64,000 nt of DNA from UBA940 sp045613745 (lineage in GTDB: Bacteria > Bacteroidota > Bacteroidia > Bacteroidales > Rikenellaceae), in assembly GCA_045613745.1 (NCBI GenBank), contig JAZLBP010000010.1:1-64000 (forward strand). The letters run 5' to 3'. The notes under the pieces were generated by a model, which worked only from the letters and a program-made list of their open reading frames with translations, did no database searches and was not told the origin of the DNA. How positions within the stretch are numbered: the stretch's first letter is position 1; each line of letters starts with the position of its first letter. Shown here one piece after another: positions 25,427-34,114 of this stretch. The translations under genes were made by a program, and so were the position numbers.

Positions 25427-26136
25427 CGTTGTTCGAAGTATTTTTCAAGAATTGCGATGGAGTCGCGTACGCTCTCCATATACCATTTCCACTGGGTCAC
25501 CGCCGAGCGATGGGGCGACAACTGCCAATCGGCTACCTCCTTGCGGATGCGACACGACAGCGTATAGAGCAACACCGCAGCCGACACCGACACATTCAGG
25601 CTCTCGACCATACCCTGCATCGGAATCTTGATAAACTCATCGGCCGCCGCACGCACCTCGTCCGAGATACCCTCCTGCTCGGTGCCAAACACCAACACAA
25701 AGGGGCCCGAAGTGACGTCAAAAGTGTCGGGTGTGCAGTCTTCGGCGTGGGGCGAGGTGGCAACAATGCGATAGCCCGCAGCCTTCAAGGCGGTCAACGC
25801 CTCGGTGGTAGTACCATAGGAGTGCATATCAATCCACTTGTCGGTACCGCGCACGATATTGACATTGGGATTGAAGCGGCAGTGCTCTTGAATGGTGTGG
25901 ATATTTTGAATTCCAAACGCCTCGCAGGTACGCATAATGGCACTTGCATTTTGGGGATGGAAAGTATTTTCGAGGCACACAGCGGCATAGTCGGTACGTC
26001 CATCGAGTGCGCGTTGGAGTGTTGCCATACGCTCCTCGCCCATAAACCTGCGGAGGAACTCGATGCGCTCGGTGTACCACTCTGTGGGGTGGTCAAGGTT
26101 GGCGGCTATCCAGTGCTGTTCGGTGCTGTTTTTCAT
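25423..26136 (-). CDS. trmH: TrmH-type tRNA/rRNA (guanosine-2-O-)-methyltransferase
   Basis: A 237-aa SpoU/SPOUT family enzyme. Motif 1 NASAIMRTCEAFG is at 63-75, motif 2 FGTEQEGIS at 150-158, and motif 3 IPMQGMVESLNVSVSAAVLLY at 171-191 gives the trefoil-knot AdoMet site. TrmH methylates G18 in tRNA, and the N-terminal and C-terminal helical extensions here match TrmH length. It lies 3 bp after rsgA. An rRNA target cannot be ruled out. Confidence 0.87.
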   Translation of the reverse strand: MKNSTEQHWIAANLDHPTEWYTERIEFLRRFMGEERMATLQRALDGRTDYAAVCLENTFHPQNASAIMRTCEAFGIQNIHTIQEHCRFNPNVNIVRGTDKWIDMHSYGTTTEALTALKAAGYRIVATSPHAEDCTPDTFDVTSGPFVLVFGTEQEGISDEVRAAADEFIKIPMQGMVESLNVSVSAAVLLYTLSCRIRKEVADWQLSPHRSAVTQWKWYMESVRDSIAILEKYFEQR

Positions 26137-26139
26137 ATG

Positions 26140-27069
26140 TTATTTGCGGTATTTATTATCTTCTTCAAGGATTTTCAGGTAGCTCTCGTAGCGGCTGGGC
26201 ATAATCTTCCACTCCTCGACCGCCTGCAAGATAGCACACTTGGGCTCGTGGGTGTGGGTGCAGTTGTAGAAACCGCACTCGGGAGCAAAGCGCATAAAGT
26301 CGGGGAAGTAACGAGCCAACTCCTCGGGCTCGATGTCAATCAGTCCAAAGCCCTTGATACCCGGCGAGTCGATGATATACCCCCCACCCTCCAACGGATA
26401 CATCTGCGAGAAGGTGGTGGTGTGCATACCCTTGTGGTGAAACGACGACACCTCACCCGTACGGGTATTGATACTCGGGTCGATGGCGTTGATAAGCGAC
26501 GATTTGCCCACACCCGAGTTGCCACTCAAAAGTGTAGTCTTGCCCGCAAGCAGTTTTTTGAGTCGGTCGATGCCGATACCCTCGGTGGCCGACACCTCCA
26601 ACACCTTGTAGCCCGAAGCCAAGTAGGTTGCAACAAACTCTTCGAGAGCTTCGGGAGTTTGGCGCGCAAGGTCAACCTTATTCAGCACGATAGTTGCAGG
26701 GATTCCGTAGGCCTCGCACGTAACCAGAAAGCGATCGACAAACTCGTAGGCTGTGCGCGGAGCAAACAACGACACAACCAGAGCCGCCTGGTCGATATTA
26801 GCAGCTATGATATGACTCTCCTTCGACAGGTTGGATGCGCGGCGGATGATATAGTTACGTCGCGGAGTAATATCCACGATTACGCAATCGCCCGTAGCAT
26901 CAATCTCGCAGGTGACTATATCGCCCACCACAACAGGATTGGTCGAGCGCACGCCTTTGAGGCGCAGTTTGCCACGAATACGACATTCGCGAATAGTTCC
27001 ATCATCGGTGCGCACCTCGTACCACGAGCCGGTACTGCGCACCACAAGTCCGTTGAATTGTTCCATCAT
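26140..27069 (-). CDS. rsgA: ribosome small-subunit-dependent GTPase RsgA
   Basis: A 309-aa circularly permuted GTPase for late 30S maturation. An N-terminal OB fold is followed by G4 N130-K-V-D, then G1 GNSGVGKS (183-190) and G3 DSPG (234-237). A C-terminal zinc knuckle with Cys265, Cys270, His272/274 and Cys278 follows. Two adjacent ATGs are possible starts. The start overlaps the cvpA stop (TAATG). All diagnostic elements are intact. Confidence 0.96.
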   Translation of the reverse strand: MMEQFNGLVVRSTGSWYEVRTDDGTIRECRIRGKLRLKGVRSTNPVVVGDIVTCEIDATGDCVIVDITPRRNYIIRRASNLSKESHIIAANIDQAALVVSLFAPRTAYEFVDRFLVTCEAYGIPATIVLNKVDLARQTPEALEEFVATYLASGYKVLEVSATEGIGIDRLKKLLAGKTTLLSGNSGVGKSSLINAIDPSINTRTGEVSSFHHKGMHTTTFSQMYPLEGGGYIIDSPGIKGFGLIDIEPEELARYFPDFMRFAPECGFYNCTHTHEPKCAILQAVEEWKIMPSRYESYLKILEEDNKYRK

Positions 27070-27584
27070 TAATTTTGCTGCGGGGTTTCGTCGGTTTCGG
27101 TTGTAGGTTCGTCAGCATCCAATTGCTGAATATAGGGAAAAACAATGTCGGCAGTGGTCACAAGCGGAGTATAGAGCATCGACTCGGCAGCAAGCTTTTC
27201 GTCCATACCGCGAGTCAGCGACCATCCGCCCATCCAGTGCACCACGACACTTGCAATAAGCCACACCTTGGCCATCGAAAAAAAGACTCCGAGCGCAGTG
27301 TCAAGTGCACCCAAGCCCACGATGCGAAACAGGCCTTTGGTAAATCGTCCGATGATGGCAAGCGCCAAAAGCACTGCGGCAAACAGCGCCACAAAGCCTC
27401 CCGTAGCAGCCCACGCCGAGTCCAAACCCAGAGCCTCGCCCACGGCGCCGCCCCACGTCCAAGCAGCCCACACGCCACCTATAAGTGCAACAATTGCAAG
27501 AAGTTGCTGTACAAGGCCGTGATTAAATCCGCGCCAAATGGCCCACACCAACGGCACGGCTATTACAAAATCAAACCAATTCAT
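27069..27584 (-). CDS. cvpA: CvpA family membrane protein
   Basis: A 171-aa protein with about four hydrophobic spans. It begins MNWFDFVIAVPLVWAIWRGFNHGLV (first part characteristic of CvpA: short loop, then W/R-G-F/L-x-x-G) and ends in an acidic Thr/Gln-rich tail. CvpA proteins are needed for colicin V production and for envelope stress tolerance. The ATG at 27584 is chosen because upstream residues are low-quality leader translation. It is the first gene of the operon cvpA-rsgA-trmH-aminotransferase-MBL-SDR. Confidence 0.88.
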   Translation of the reverse strand: MNWFDFVIAVPLVWAIWRGFNHGLVQQLLAIVALIGGVWAAWTWGGAVGEALGLDSAWAATGGFVALFAAVLLALAIIGRFTKGLFRIVGLGALDTALGVFFSMAKVWLIASVVVHWMGGWSLTRGMDEKLAAESMLYTPLVTTADIVFPYIQQLDADEPTTETDETPQQN

Positions 27585-27643
27585 AGAGTCGGTATCAGTG
27601 TCAAAAAATTTACGAAATATACGAGTTTTTTCGCAAAAATCAG

Positions 27644-27651
27644 TAACTTTG
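27644..27651 (+). promoter_or_regulatory. -7 box of the GH2-homologue gene
   Basis: TAACTTTG, a full TAnnTTTG match, about 55 bp before the ATG at 27707. No good TTTG lies at the normal distance. Confidence 0.4.
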
Positions 27652-27706
27652 GGGTAAGTTTTTTTTGTCCGCCACCTGTGGACAGCCAATTAATACACAC
27701 TCGAAG

Positions 27707-29770
27707 ATGAATCGTATCTTAAAATATCTCCTCTGCATAGTACTGCTGGCGACGGCCTTTGAGGTGTCGGCACGCGATGTCTATTCGCTCAACCGAGGCT
27801 GGACCTTCTCGACAGGACGCAACCACCAAAGCGTGGCTGTAAACCTTCCTCACACCTGGAACAACGACGCAATGACAGGCAAGTCGGACTACTTCCGCGG
27901 CGAGGGCTACTACGACCGTATGGTCAATATTCCCGCCGAGTGGAACGGTCAACGACTCTTTGTGCGAATCCTTGGTGCCAACACAGTGACCAATATGTTT
28001 GTCAATGGTCGTCACGTTGGCGAACATCGCGGCGGCAGTTCGGCTTTCACTTTCGAGGTTACCGAATACATCAAATATGGTCAGAGCAACTCGCTGCGCA
28101 TCGTGGTAAATAACTCGCCGCGTATGGATGTGTTGCCCACTGCCGGTATGGCCAACTGCTACGGTGGATTGTATCGCGGTGTGGAACTCTATGTGACCGA
28201 CTCGTTTATCATCTCGCCTTTGGTGGATGGTTCGGAGGGTGTGTGGGTTGAGCAACACAGCGTGAGCGAGCAACGTGCCGAGGGTGTGGTGCGCGTAGCG
28301 CTGAATGGCGTAAAAAGCCTTCCCAAAGAGAGTAATGTGTCGATGGTAATTTCCGACGCCGATGGCAATCGCATTACCGACAAGGTAGTAAACATTCATT
28401 CGGGCAACACCGAGGTGGAATTACCCTACACAATCGAAAATCCCACTCTTTGGCAGGGTGTCGAAAATCCCTATCTCTACCATATTGACGTGTGCCTTAA
28501 CTCGGGCGAACGTGTGGTGGATTCGCTGAGTGTAACCACCGGTTTCCGCACCTTTGCGGTTGATCCCAAGCAGGGATTCCTGCTCAACGGACGCCCCTAC
28601 CCCTTGCGTGGTGCGGTGATGCATCGCGACCGTATGATGGCTGGTAATGCACTGACTATGTTGCAGATTGAAGAGGATTTCGAAATGTTGCGCGATATGG
28701 GAGCCAACGCTGTGAGGATTGCGGGCGGACAACACTCCGACTACTTCTACTCGCTGTGTGACGAGCACGGTATCATCGTGTGGAGCGAGGTACCCTTCGA
28801 GGGACAAGCCTACGCCACCGACTGCCAATATGTGCGCACCGACGAGTTCTCGCAAAACGGCTGTACTCAACTGCGCGAAACCATACACCAACTCTACAAC
28901 CACCCGTCGGTAGCATTCTGGGGCATCTTCTCGAAACTTAACTACCGAGGCGACGACCCCACCGACTATGTGCGTTCGTTAAACTCGTTGGCAAAAAGCC
29001 TTGACCCCACACGCATCACCGCCGCAGTGAGCAATCAGGACGGCAACCTCAACTTCATAACCGATGCTGTGGTGTTCGAGCACTCGTTTGGCTGGACTTC
29101 GGGTACTCCTGAAGATGTACGTTTGTGGCGCGACCAATTCCTCGGACAGTGGTCTTCGAAGCTGTGTGCAGGTGTAACCTATGCGGCAGGAGGCTCGATT
29201 TATCATCAGGACAGCAAACTCGAACGCCCCAACCCCGAGAGCCAATGGCACCCCGAAGGTTGGCAGACCCACTTCCACGAGCAGTATATGAATATTCTGG
29301 GCGATGGCAAGGGATTCTTCGCAATCTTCGTATCGAATCTGTTTGATTATGGCGCGGCGGGACGTACCGATGGCGAGAGCAACGGCACCGACAACTGCGG
29401 TGTGATTACCTACGACCGCAAAGACAAGAAAGACGCTTATTTCCTTTATAAAGCATTGTGGAATACCACCGACCCGTTTGTACACATCGTGGGCCGACGA
29501 CAAGACACACGCACAGCCCTGCGTCAGACCATCAAAGTCTATTCGAATCAGGCCGAGGTGGACCTTGTACTGAACGACTTCCCCGTAAGTTCAAAGACCG
29601 GCGGCAACGGTATTTTCATCTGGCAGGACTTGGAGCTCCAACCCGGCATCAACCGCATTGAGGCGCGTTCGGGATGGGCGACCGACAAGGTGTCAATATT
29701 TATCGAAGGAGAGGTTAGCGGCGGAGCAGGCTCGCAGCGTATGGGCCCTCGCAGAAGAATAAATCTATAA
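27707..29770 (+). CDS. GH2-family beta-galactosidase homologue lacking both catalytic glutamates
   Basis: A 687-aa secreted protein (signal peptide ending near VSARD). It has the GH2 layout: sugar-binding jelly roll (LPHTWNN, EGYYDR), Ig-like domain, then TIM barrel (RGAVMHRD, GANAVRIAG). In typical Bacteroidetes relatives the acid/base lies in an N-E pair after NHPSVxFWGIF, and the nucleophile lies in S-E-Y before GAGxSIYHQ. Here these positions read S409-K410 and V490-T491-Y492. The W-N around the late barrel strand is replaced by V-S-N. The fold is retained, so hydrolysis by the usual mechanism is unlikely. It overlaps the convergent WbqC-like gene by 56 bp. Confidence 0.88.
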   Translation: MNRILKYLLCIVLLATAFEVSARDVYSLNRGWTFSTGRNHQSVAVNLPHTWNNDAMTGKSDYFRGEGYYDRMVNIPAEWNGQRLFVRILGANTVTNMFVNGRHVGEHRGGSSAFTFEVTEYIKYGQSNSLRIVVNNSPRMDVLPTAGMANCYGGLYRGVELYVTDSFIISPLVDGSEGVWVEQHSVSEQRAEGVVRVALNGVKSLPKESNVSMVISDADGNRITDKVVNIHSGNTEVELPYTIENPTLWQGVENPYLYHIDVCLNSGERVVDSLSVTTGFRTFAVDPKQGFLLNGRPYPLRGAVMHRDRMMAGNALTMLQIEEDFEMLRDMGANAVRIAGGQHSDYFYSLCDEHGIIVWSEVPFEGQAYATDCQYVRTDEFSQNGCTQLRETIHQLYNHPSVAFWGIFSKLNYRGDDPTDYVRSLNSLAKSLDPTRITAAVSNQDGNLNFITDAVVFEHSFGWTSGTPEDVRLWRDQFLGQWSSKLCAGVTYAAGGSIYHQDSKLERPNPESQWHPEGWQTHFHEQYMNILGDGKGFFAIFVSNLFDYGAAGRTDGESNGTDNCGVITYDRKDKKDAYFLYKALWNTTDPFVHIVGRRQDTRTALRQTIKVYSNQAEVDLVLNDFPVSSKTGGNGIFIWQDLELQPGINRIEARSGWATDKVSIFIEGEVSGGAGSQRMGPRRRINL

Positions 29771-30314
29771 CGGAAGCACCCGCAACGAAATCCATACGAT
29801 CTTCAAAGACCTGGGTGTAGATGGGCAGATTCTCGGCATAGGTGGCTGTCAAAAACTCCTTTTTACCCCTCAAATCCAAATCTTCGGGGGTTGCATCAAC
29901 ATACTTTTCGGAGATGTTCAGTTCCTTGGTTTCACCCATCAGGCGCAGTAGCGTGCGCGCAATTTCGAGATTATATTCAACCAGCCACTCCCAGCGTTTG
30001 GAGTAGAAAGGTTCGAACGCCTCGGCATAGTAGTCGTAGTAGGGCGAGTTCCTGTAGGCCGACATAAGCGCTTGGTAGTGTTGGTGTTGCCAGCGTTTAG
30101 AGTAGTCGACACGCACGTCGCGCGTGGCAATTCTCTCGCCACGTCCGCACACATTAACCGAAAGCGTAGCCACGCCATTGGGGGTTACGATTTCGCAACG
30201 GTTACGCGCACTCTGTTTAATCCAATTCTCGCCAATGTCAATCACACACTCATCGCTGAGCAGGTGACTCCACCACGCGGTATTACCAAGATATGTAATA
30301 GGAAGTATTGTCAT
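29715..30314 (-). CDS. WbqC-like family protein
   Basis: A 199-aa protein of the WbqC family (PF08889), found near O-antigen or glycolipid genes. It begins ITYLGNTAWWSHLL, with the middle motif W-I-K-Q-S-A-R-N-R-C-E-I (the family's Q/K-x-x-x-R-N-R) and PYYDYYAEAFEPFY. It is thought to take part in glycan or sugar modification; the reaction is unknown. Its ATG overlaps the ispG stop (TAATG), so it is cotranscribed with ispG. Its 3-prime end overlaps the convergent GH2 gene by 56 bp. Confidence 0.85.
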   Translation of the reverse strand: MTILPITYLGNTAWWSHLLSDECVIDIGENWIKQSARNRCEIVTPNGVATLSVNVCGRGERIATRDVRVDYSKRWQHQHYQALMSAYRNSPYYDYYAEAFEPFYSKRWEWLVEYNLEIARTLLRLMGETKELNISEKYVDATPEDLDLRGKKEFLTATYAENLPIYTQVFEDRMDFVAGASVIDLFFCEGPYAASLLRR

Positions 30315-31879
30315 TACTTTTCGCGATCGCTGTTAATGAGTTCGAGCAGAGCCTCGATAGCCTCTGCATCGGGAATATTGCGGCGCACAACCTCGCGGCC
30401 GCGATAGAGAGTGATGCGTCCGGGACCCGAACCTACATATCCGTAGTCCGCATCGGCCATCTCGCCGGGACCATTCACTATGCAGCCCATAACGCCAATC
30501 TTGACACCCGTCAGGTGCGAGGTAGCCTCTTTGATGCGTGCCAAAGTTCCGCGCAGGTCGTAGAGCGTACGGCCACAACCAGGGCAGGCTATATATTCGG
30601 TGCGGCTCATTCGGGCGCGCGCCGCTTGCAGGATACGCAGTGCTATGTCATCCACAACCTCGGGTGCAACATTCGGAGCATCAATCCAAAGGCCGTCGGC
30701 CAGACCATCAATAAACAATCCGCCAAAGTCCAGCGCAGCGTGCAGAGCCAACTGCTCGACCTCGCTTTCGACATAACGGCGGCGCACCACTACGGGGCGA
30801 CTATCGCCATCGGCCATAAGGTTGAGAATCTTGGCGCGCAACTCGGCAGGGGCGTTCTCGGTAGTAGCCTCAACGACCACAACGTCGCCTCCCAGCAGAG
30901 CCTTCTCGCCATCGGTCAGCTCGCCATAAATCACAGGAACACTCTCGCCACCAATTCGACCAACAGCCGAAGATGCGCGGCGGCAGTACTCATAAGGAGA
31001 GTATAGTTCGGGCTTGCGCACAGTCTCAAACGAAGCGTGCGTGTCACGACCCTCGAAGTAATCAACGATTTGCAGAGCTACGGGAATTTCATTTTCGGGC
31101 GGCTCGGTGAGCGACACGCGGATTGTATCACCAATACCATCAGCCATCAGCGCACCGATACCCACAGCCGACTTGATACGGCCCTCGATGTCGTTACCAG
31201 CCTCGGTTACACCCAAGTGGATGGGATAGTTCATCCCCTCGGCATTCATAGCCGCTACAAGCGAGCGATAGGCGTGCACCATAACGCGGGTGTTACTCGA
31301 TTTCATCGACACCACAACTTGATCGAACTGCTCCTCGCGGCAGATTGCCAGAAACTCCATTGCCGAAGCCACCATACCCTCGACGGTATCGCCATAGCGG
31401 TCAACCATACGTTGCGACAGCGAGCCGTGGTTAACACCCACACGAATAGCCACGCCACGACGGCGGCACTTGTCGATAAGCGCGCGGAAGGTTGTGCCCT
31501 CGGGGTCGTTATAGTTGCCGGGATTGACCCTCACCTTATCGACATAGTCAGCAGCCACAGAGGCCACCTCTGCCACAAAGTGAATGTCGGCAACCAGCGA
31601 CGTGTCGGGATAGAGTTCGGCGGTGCGAGTTGCGATATTTTGCAGGTTTTCGGCCTCGCGCCTACCCGGAGCAGTCACACGCACAATGCGTCCGCCAGCC
31701 GCACGGATACGTCCCGTTTCGGCCACCACAGCCTCGGTATCGAGGGTATTGACGGCGGTCATCGATTGCACTGCGACGGGGTTTTGTCCACCGATTTCGA
31801 CAGAGCCTATGCGCACGGCACACGACGGGCGACGGGAGTAGCGGTCTAGCGAGCCGCAAAAGAGTGTGGTATCTGACAT
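30314..31879 (-). CDS. ispG: 4-hydroxy-3-methylbut-2-enyl-diphosphate synthase
   Basis: A 521-aa iron-sulfur enzyme of the MEP isoprenoid pathway, converting methylerythritol cyclodiphosphate to HMBPP. The N-terminal TIM barrel has QSMTAVNTLD and RVNPGNYNDP. A Bacteroidetes/plant-type middle insertion of about 100 residues is present. The C-terminal domain carries the cluster cysteines in CPGCGRTLYDL and GCIVNGPGE. The ATG at 31879 is chosen because 72 upstream codons overlap recG and a promoter. Shorter than some Bacteroidetes homologues that I recall at about 600 aa. The WbqC-like gene follows. Confidence 0.95.
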   Translation of the reverse strand: MSDTTLFCGSLDRYSRRPSCAVRIGSVEIGGQNPVAVQSMTAVNTLDTEAVVAETGRIRAAGGRIVRVTAPGRREAENLQNIATRTAELYPDTSLVADIHFVAEVASVAADYVDKVRVNPGNYNDPEGTTFRALIDKCRRRGVAIRVGVNHGSLSQRMVDRYGDTVEGMVASAMEFLAICREEQFDQVVVSMKSSNTRVMVHAYRSLVAAMNAEGMNYPIHLGVTEAGNDIEGRIKSAVGIGALMADGIGDTIRVSLTEPPENEIPVALQIVDYFEGRDTHASFETVRKPELYSPYEYCRRASSAVGRIGGESVPVIYGELTDGEKALLGGDVVVVEATTENAPAELRAKILNLMADGDSRPVVVRRRYVESEVEQLALHAALDFGGLFIDGLADGLWIDAPNVAPEVVDDIALRILQAARARMSRTEYIACPGCGRTLYDLRGTLARIKEATSHLTGVKIGVMGCIVNGPGEMADADYGYVGSGPGRITLYRGREVVRRNIPDAEAIEALLELINSDREK

Positions 31880-31898
31880 TTGATGTTTATGTTTTTCA

Positions 31899-31906
31899 CA
31901 AAGGTA
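31899..31906 (-). promoter_or_regulatory. -7 box of ispG
   Basis: TACCTTTG on the minus strand, a full consensus match, 19 bp before the ispG ATG. The -33 box is weak. Confidence 0.5.
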
Positions 31907-31981
31907 GGCAAAAAATACAATTTTACGCACTCTGCACGCGTTTTTATAGTGGTATTTTGCCGCAGTCCCGAAAAAAATCCG

Positions 31982-31989
31982 TACTTTTG
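31982..31989 (+). promoter_or_regulatory. -7 box directly upstream of recG
   Basis: TACTTTTG fits TAnnTTTG and ends 5 bp before the recG ATG, so the transcript would be leaderless. The nearest upstream TTTG is 22 bp away instead of 19. Confidence 0.45.
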
Positions 31990-31994
31990 GCATT

Positions 31995-34106
31995 ATGAAT
32001 AGTTGGTTCGATAGCGACATAAAGTTTCTGAAAGGCGTGGGTGAGCAACGTGCGGCGTTGCTTGCGCGCGAGCTCGGCATACACACGCTGGGCAACCTGC
32101 TCTATTACTTTCCGTTCCGCTATATCGACCGCACCAAGCTGCACACCATCGGTGAGCTAAACAACACTCAAAACACCACCTACGTCCAGCTCAAAGTGCG
32201 CGTGATGAACTTCCAGAGGATTGGCCAAGGCGCCAAGGCGCGACTTTCGGTATTGGCATCCGACGGCACAGGACGCATCGAGCTATTGTGGTTTAAGGGA
32301 ATAAAGTGGATTGAGAGTCGCGTGGAGGTGGGACGCGAATACATTGTGTTCGGCAAACCGAGTTTCTTCCGCGGCGAGATAAGTATGGTACACCCCGAGT
32401 TGGACAACATAGGTGCACCCAACACCCCTGCCGTAGGTATGCAGGGTGTGTATGGCACCACCGAAAAGCTGTCGAGTTCGCAACTCGGCTCCAAGGGTAT
32501 CTACAAGCTTGTGGCTACGCTGTGGCGTTCGGCCGAGGAGCATATTACCGAGAGTCTTCCCCAACACATCATCGACGCCAATGGCCTTATGCCTCTGCGC
32601 GAGGCACTACGCAATATACATTTCCCGCAGTCGGCAGCCCTGCTTGCAAAGGCAGAGTACCGACTCAAATTCGACGAGTTGTTTGGTATTCAACTCGACA
32701 TCGTGGCACGCGGAGCACAACGTACGGCACGTGCCGATGGTTTCCCGATGCCCCGCGTGGGAGAGTTTTTCAACCGCTTCTATCGCGAAAAACTTCCATT
32801 CGAACTTACAGGAGCACAAAAGCGCGTAATCAAGGAGATTCGTGGCGATATGGTGGGTGGTCAACAGATGAACCGCCTGCTGCAAGGCGACGTGGGAAGT
32901 GGCAAGACTATGGTTGCGCTGACCGCAATGCTTATTGCCGCCGACAACGGCTATCAGTCGTGTCTGATGGCACCGACCGAGATTTTGGCACGCCAACACT
33001 ACGCCACACTTGTGCGTATGACCGAGGGACTCGGAGTTGAAATCGGAGTGCTGACAGGCGCTTCCAAAGCCGCCGAACGACGCGACGTTTTGGAGGGACT
33101 CACAAGCGGCCGCATCCGAATTTTGGTGGGTACACACGCGCTATTGGAAGACAAGGTAGTATTTGATAATCTGGGAGTTGTGGTTATCGACGAGCAACAC
33201 CGCTTTGGAGTGGAACAGCGCAGTCGAATGTGGACCAAGAACACCCGTCCGCCCCATATTCTGGTGATGAGTGCAACACCCATTCCGCGAACACTTGCGA
33301 TGACGCTGTATGGCGACCTCGAAGTGTCGGTAATTGATGAGTTACCTCCCGGACGCAAGCCCATAAAGACGGTACACATGAGCGAGTCGCATCGTCTGGC
33401 ACTGTTTGGCTTTATCCACCGCGAGATTGCCAAGGGTCGTCAAGTCTATGTGGTCTATCCGCTTATCCGCGAGAGCGAGACTATGGACTACCGCAACCTA
33501 TACGAAGGCTACGAGGCCATCACCGACGAGTTCAAGCCCCCGCACTATTGCACCGCCGTTGTGCACGGCAAGATGAGCAACGACGAGAAGGAGGCAAGTA
33601 TGGCGCTGTTCAAAAACGGCACGGCGCAGATTTTGGTTGCCACCTCTGTAATTGAGGTGGGTGTGGACGTTCCCAATGCCACTGTGATGGTTATCGAGAG
33701 CGCCGAGCGATTTGGTCTATCGCAGTTGCACCAGTTGCGCGGTCGTGTGGGTCGTGGCGGCGAGCAGTCGTATTGCGTGTTGATGAGTGGCGACAAGCTG
33801 TCGGCCGACGCTCGCAAACGCCTGGGCGCTATGGTCGAGACGTGCGATGGATTTGAGCTTGCGGAGTTGGATATGAAGCTGCGCGGTTCGGGCGACTTGT
33901 CGGGAACACAGCAAAGTGGAACGGCCTTTGATTTGAAGATTGCCGACATCGGCCGCGACGGACAAATCATCGAACACACCCAACGCATTGCTCGCGAGAT
34001 TTTGGAGCGTGACCCATATCTGAGTGACCCCAAAAACCGCCTGCTTGCGGCTCTGGCCAAGAGGTATGCCCCGAAGGCCGAGGCCGATTTCAGTATGATT
34101 TCCTAA
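31995..34106 (+). CDS. recG: ATP-dependent DNA helicase RecG
   Basis: A 703-aa superfamily 2 helicase that reverses stalled forks and branch-migrates Holliday junctions. An N-terminal wedge/OB domain (SVLASDGTGRIELLWF) is followed by Walker A G298DVGSGKT, the DEQH box in VIDEQHRFG, MSATPIPRTLA (motif III), and motifs V-VI in ATSVIEVGVDVPNA and HQLRGRVGRG. Full length. Divergent from ispG with only 115 bp between ATGs, and followed 8 bp later by the DUF3108 gene. Confidence 0.97.
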   Translation: MNSWFDSDIKFLKGVGEQRAALLARELGIHTLGNLLYYFPFRYIDRTKLHTIGELNNTQNTTYVQLKVRVMNFQRIGQGAKARLSVLASDGTGRIELLWFKGIKWIESRVEVGREYIVFGKPSFFRGEISMVHPELDNIGAPNTPAVGMQGVYGTTEKLSSSQLGSKGIYKLVATLWRSAEEHITESLPQHIIDANGLMPLREALRNIHFPQSAALLAKAEYRLKFDELFGIQLDIVARGAQRTARADGFPMPRVGEFFNRFYREKLPFELTGAQKRVIKEIRGDMVGGQQMNRLLQGDVGSGKTMVALTAMLIAADNGYQSCLMAPTEILARQHYATLVRMTEGLGVEIGVLTGASKAAERRDVLEGLTSGRIRILVGTHALLEDKVVFDNLGVVVIDEQHRFGVEQRSRMWTKNTRPPHILVMSATPIPRTLAMTLYGDLEVSVIDELPPGRKPIKTVHMSESHRLALFGFIHREIAKGRQVYVVYPLIRESETMDYRNLYEGYEAITDEFKPPHYCTAVVHGKMSNDEKEASMALFKNGTAQILVATSVIEVGVDVPNATVMVIESAERFGLSQLHQLRGRVGRGGEQSYCVLMSGDKLSADARKRLGAMVETCDGFELAELDMKLRGSGDLSGTQQSGTAFDLKIADIGRDGQIIEHTQRIAREILERDPYLSDPKNRLLAALAKRYAPKAEADFSMIS

Positions 34107-34114
34107 ATCACCAA

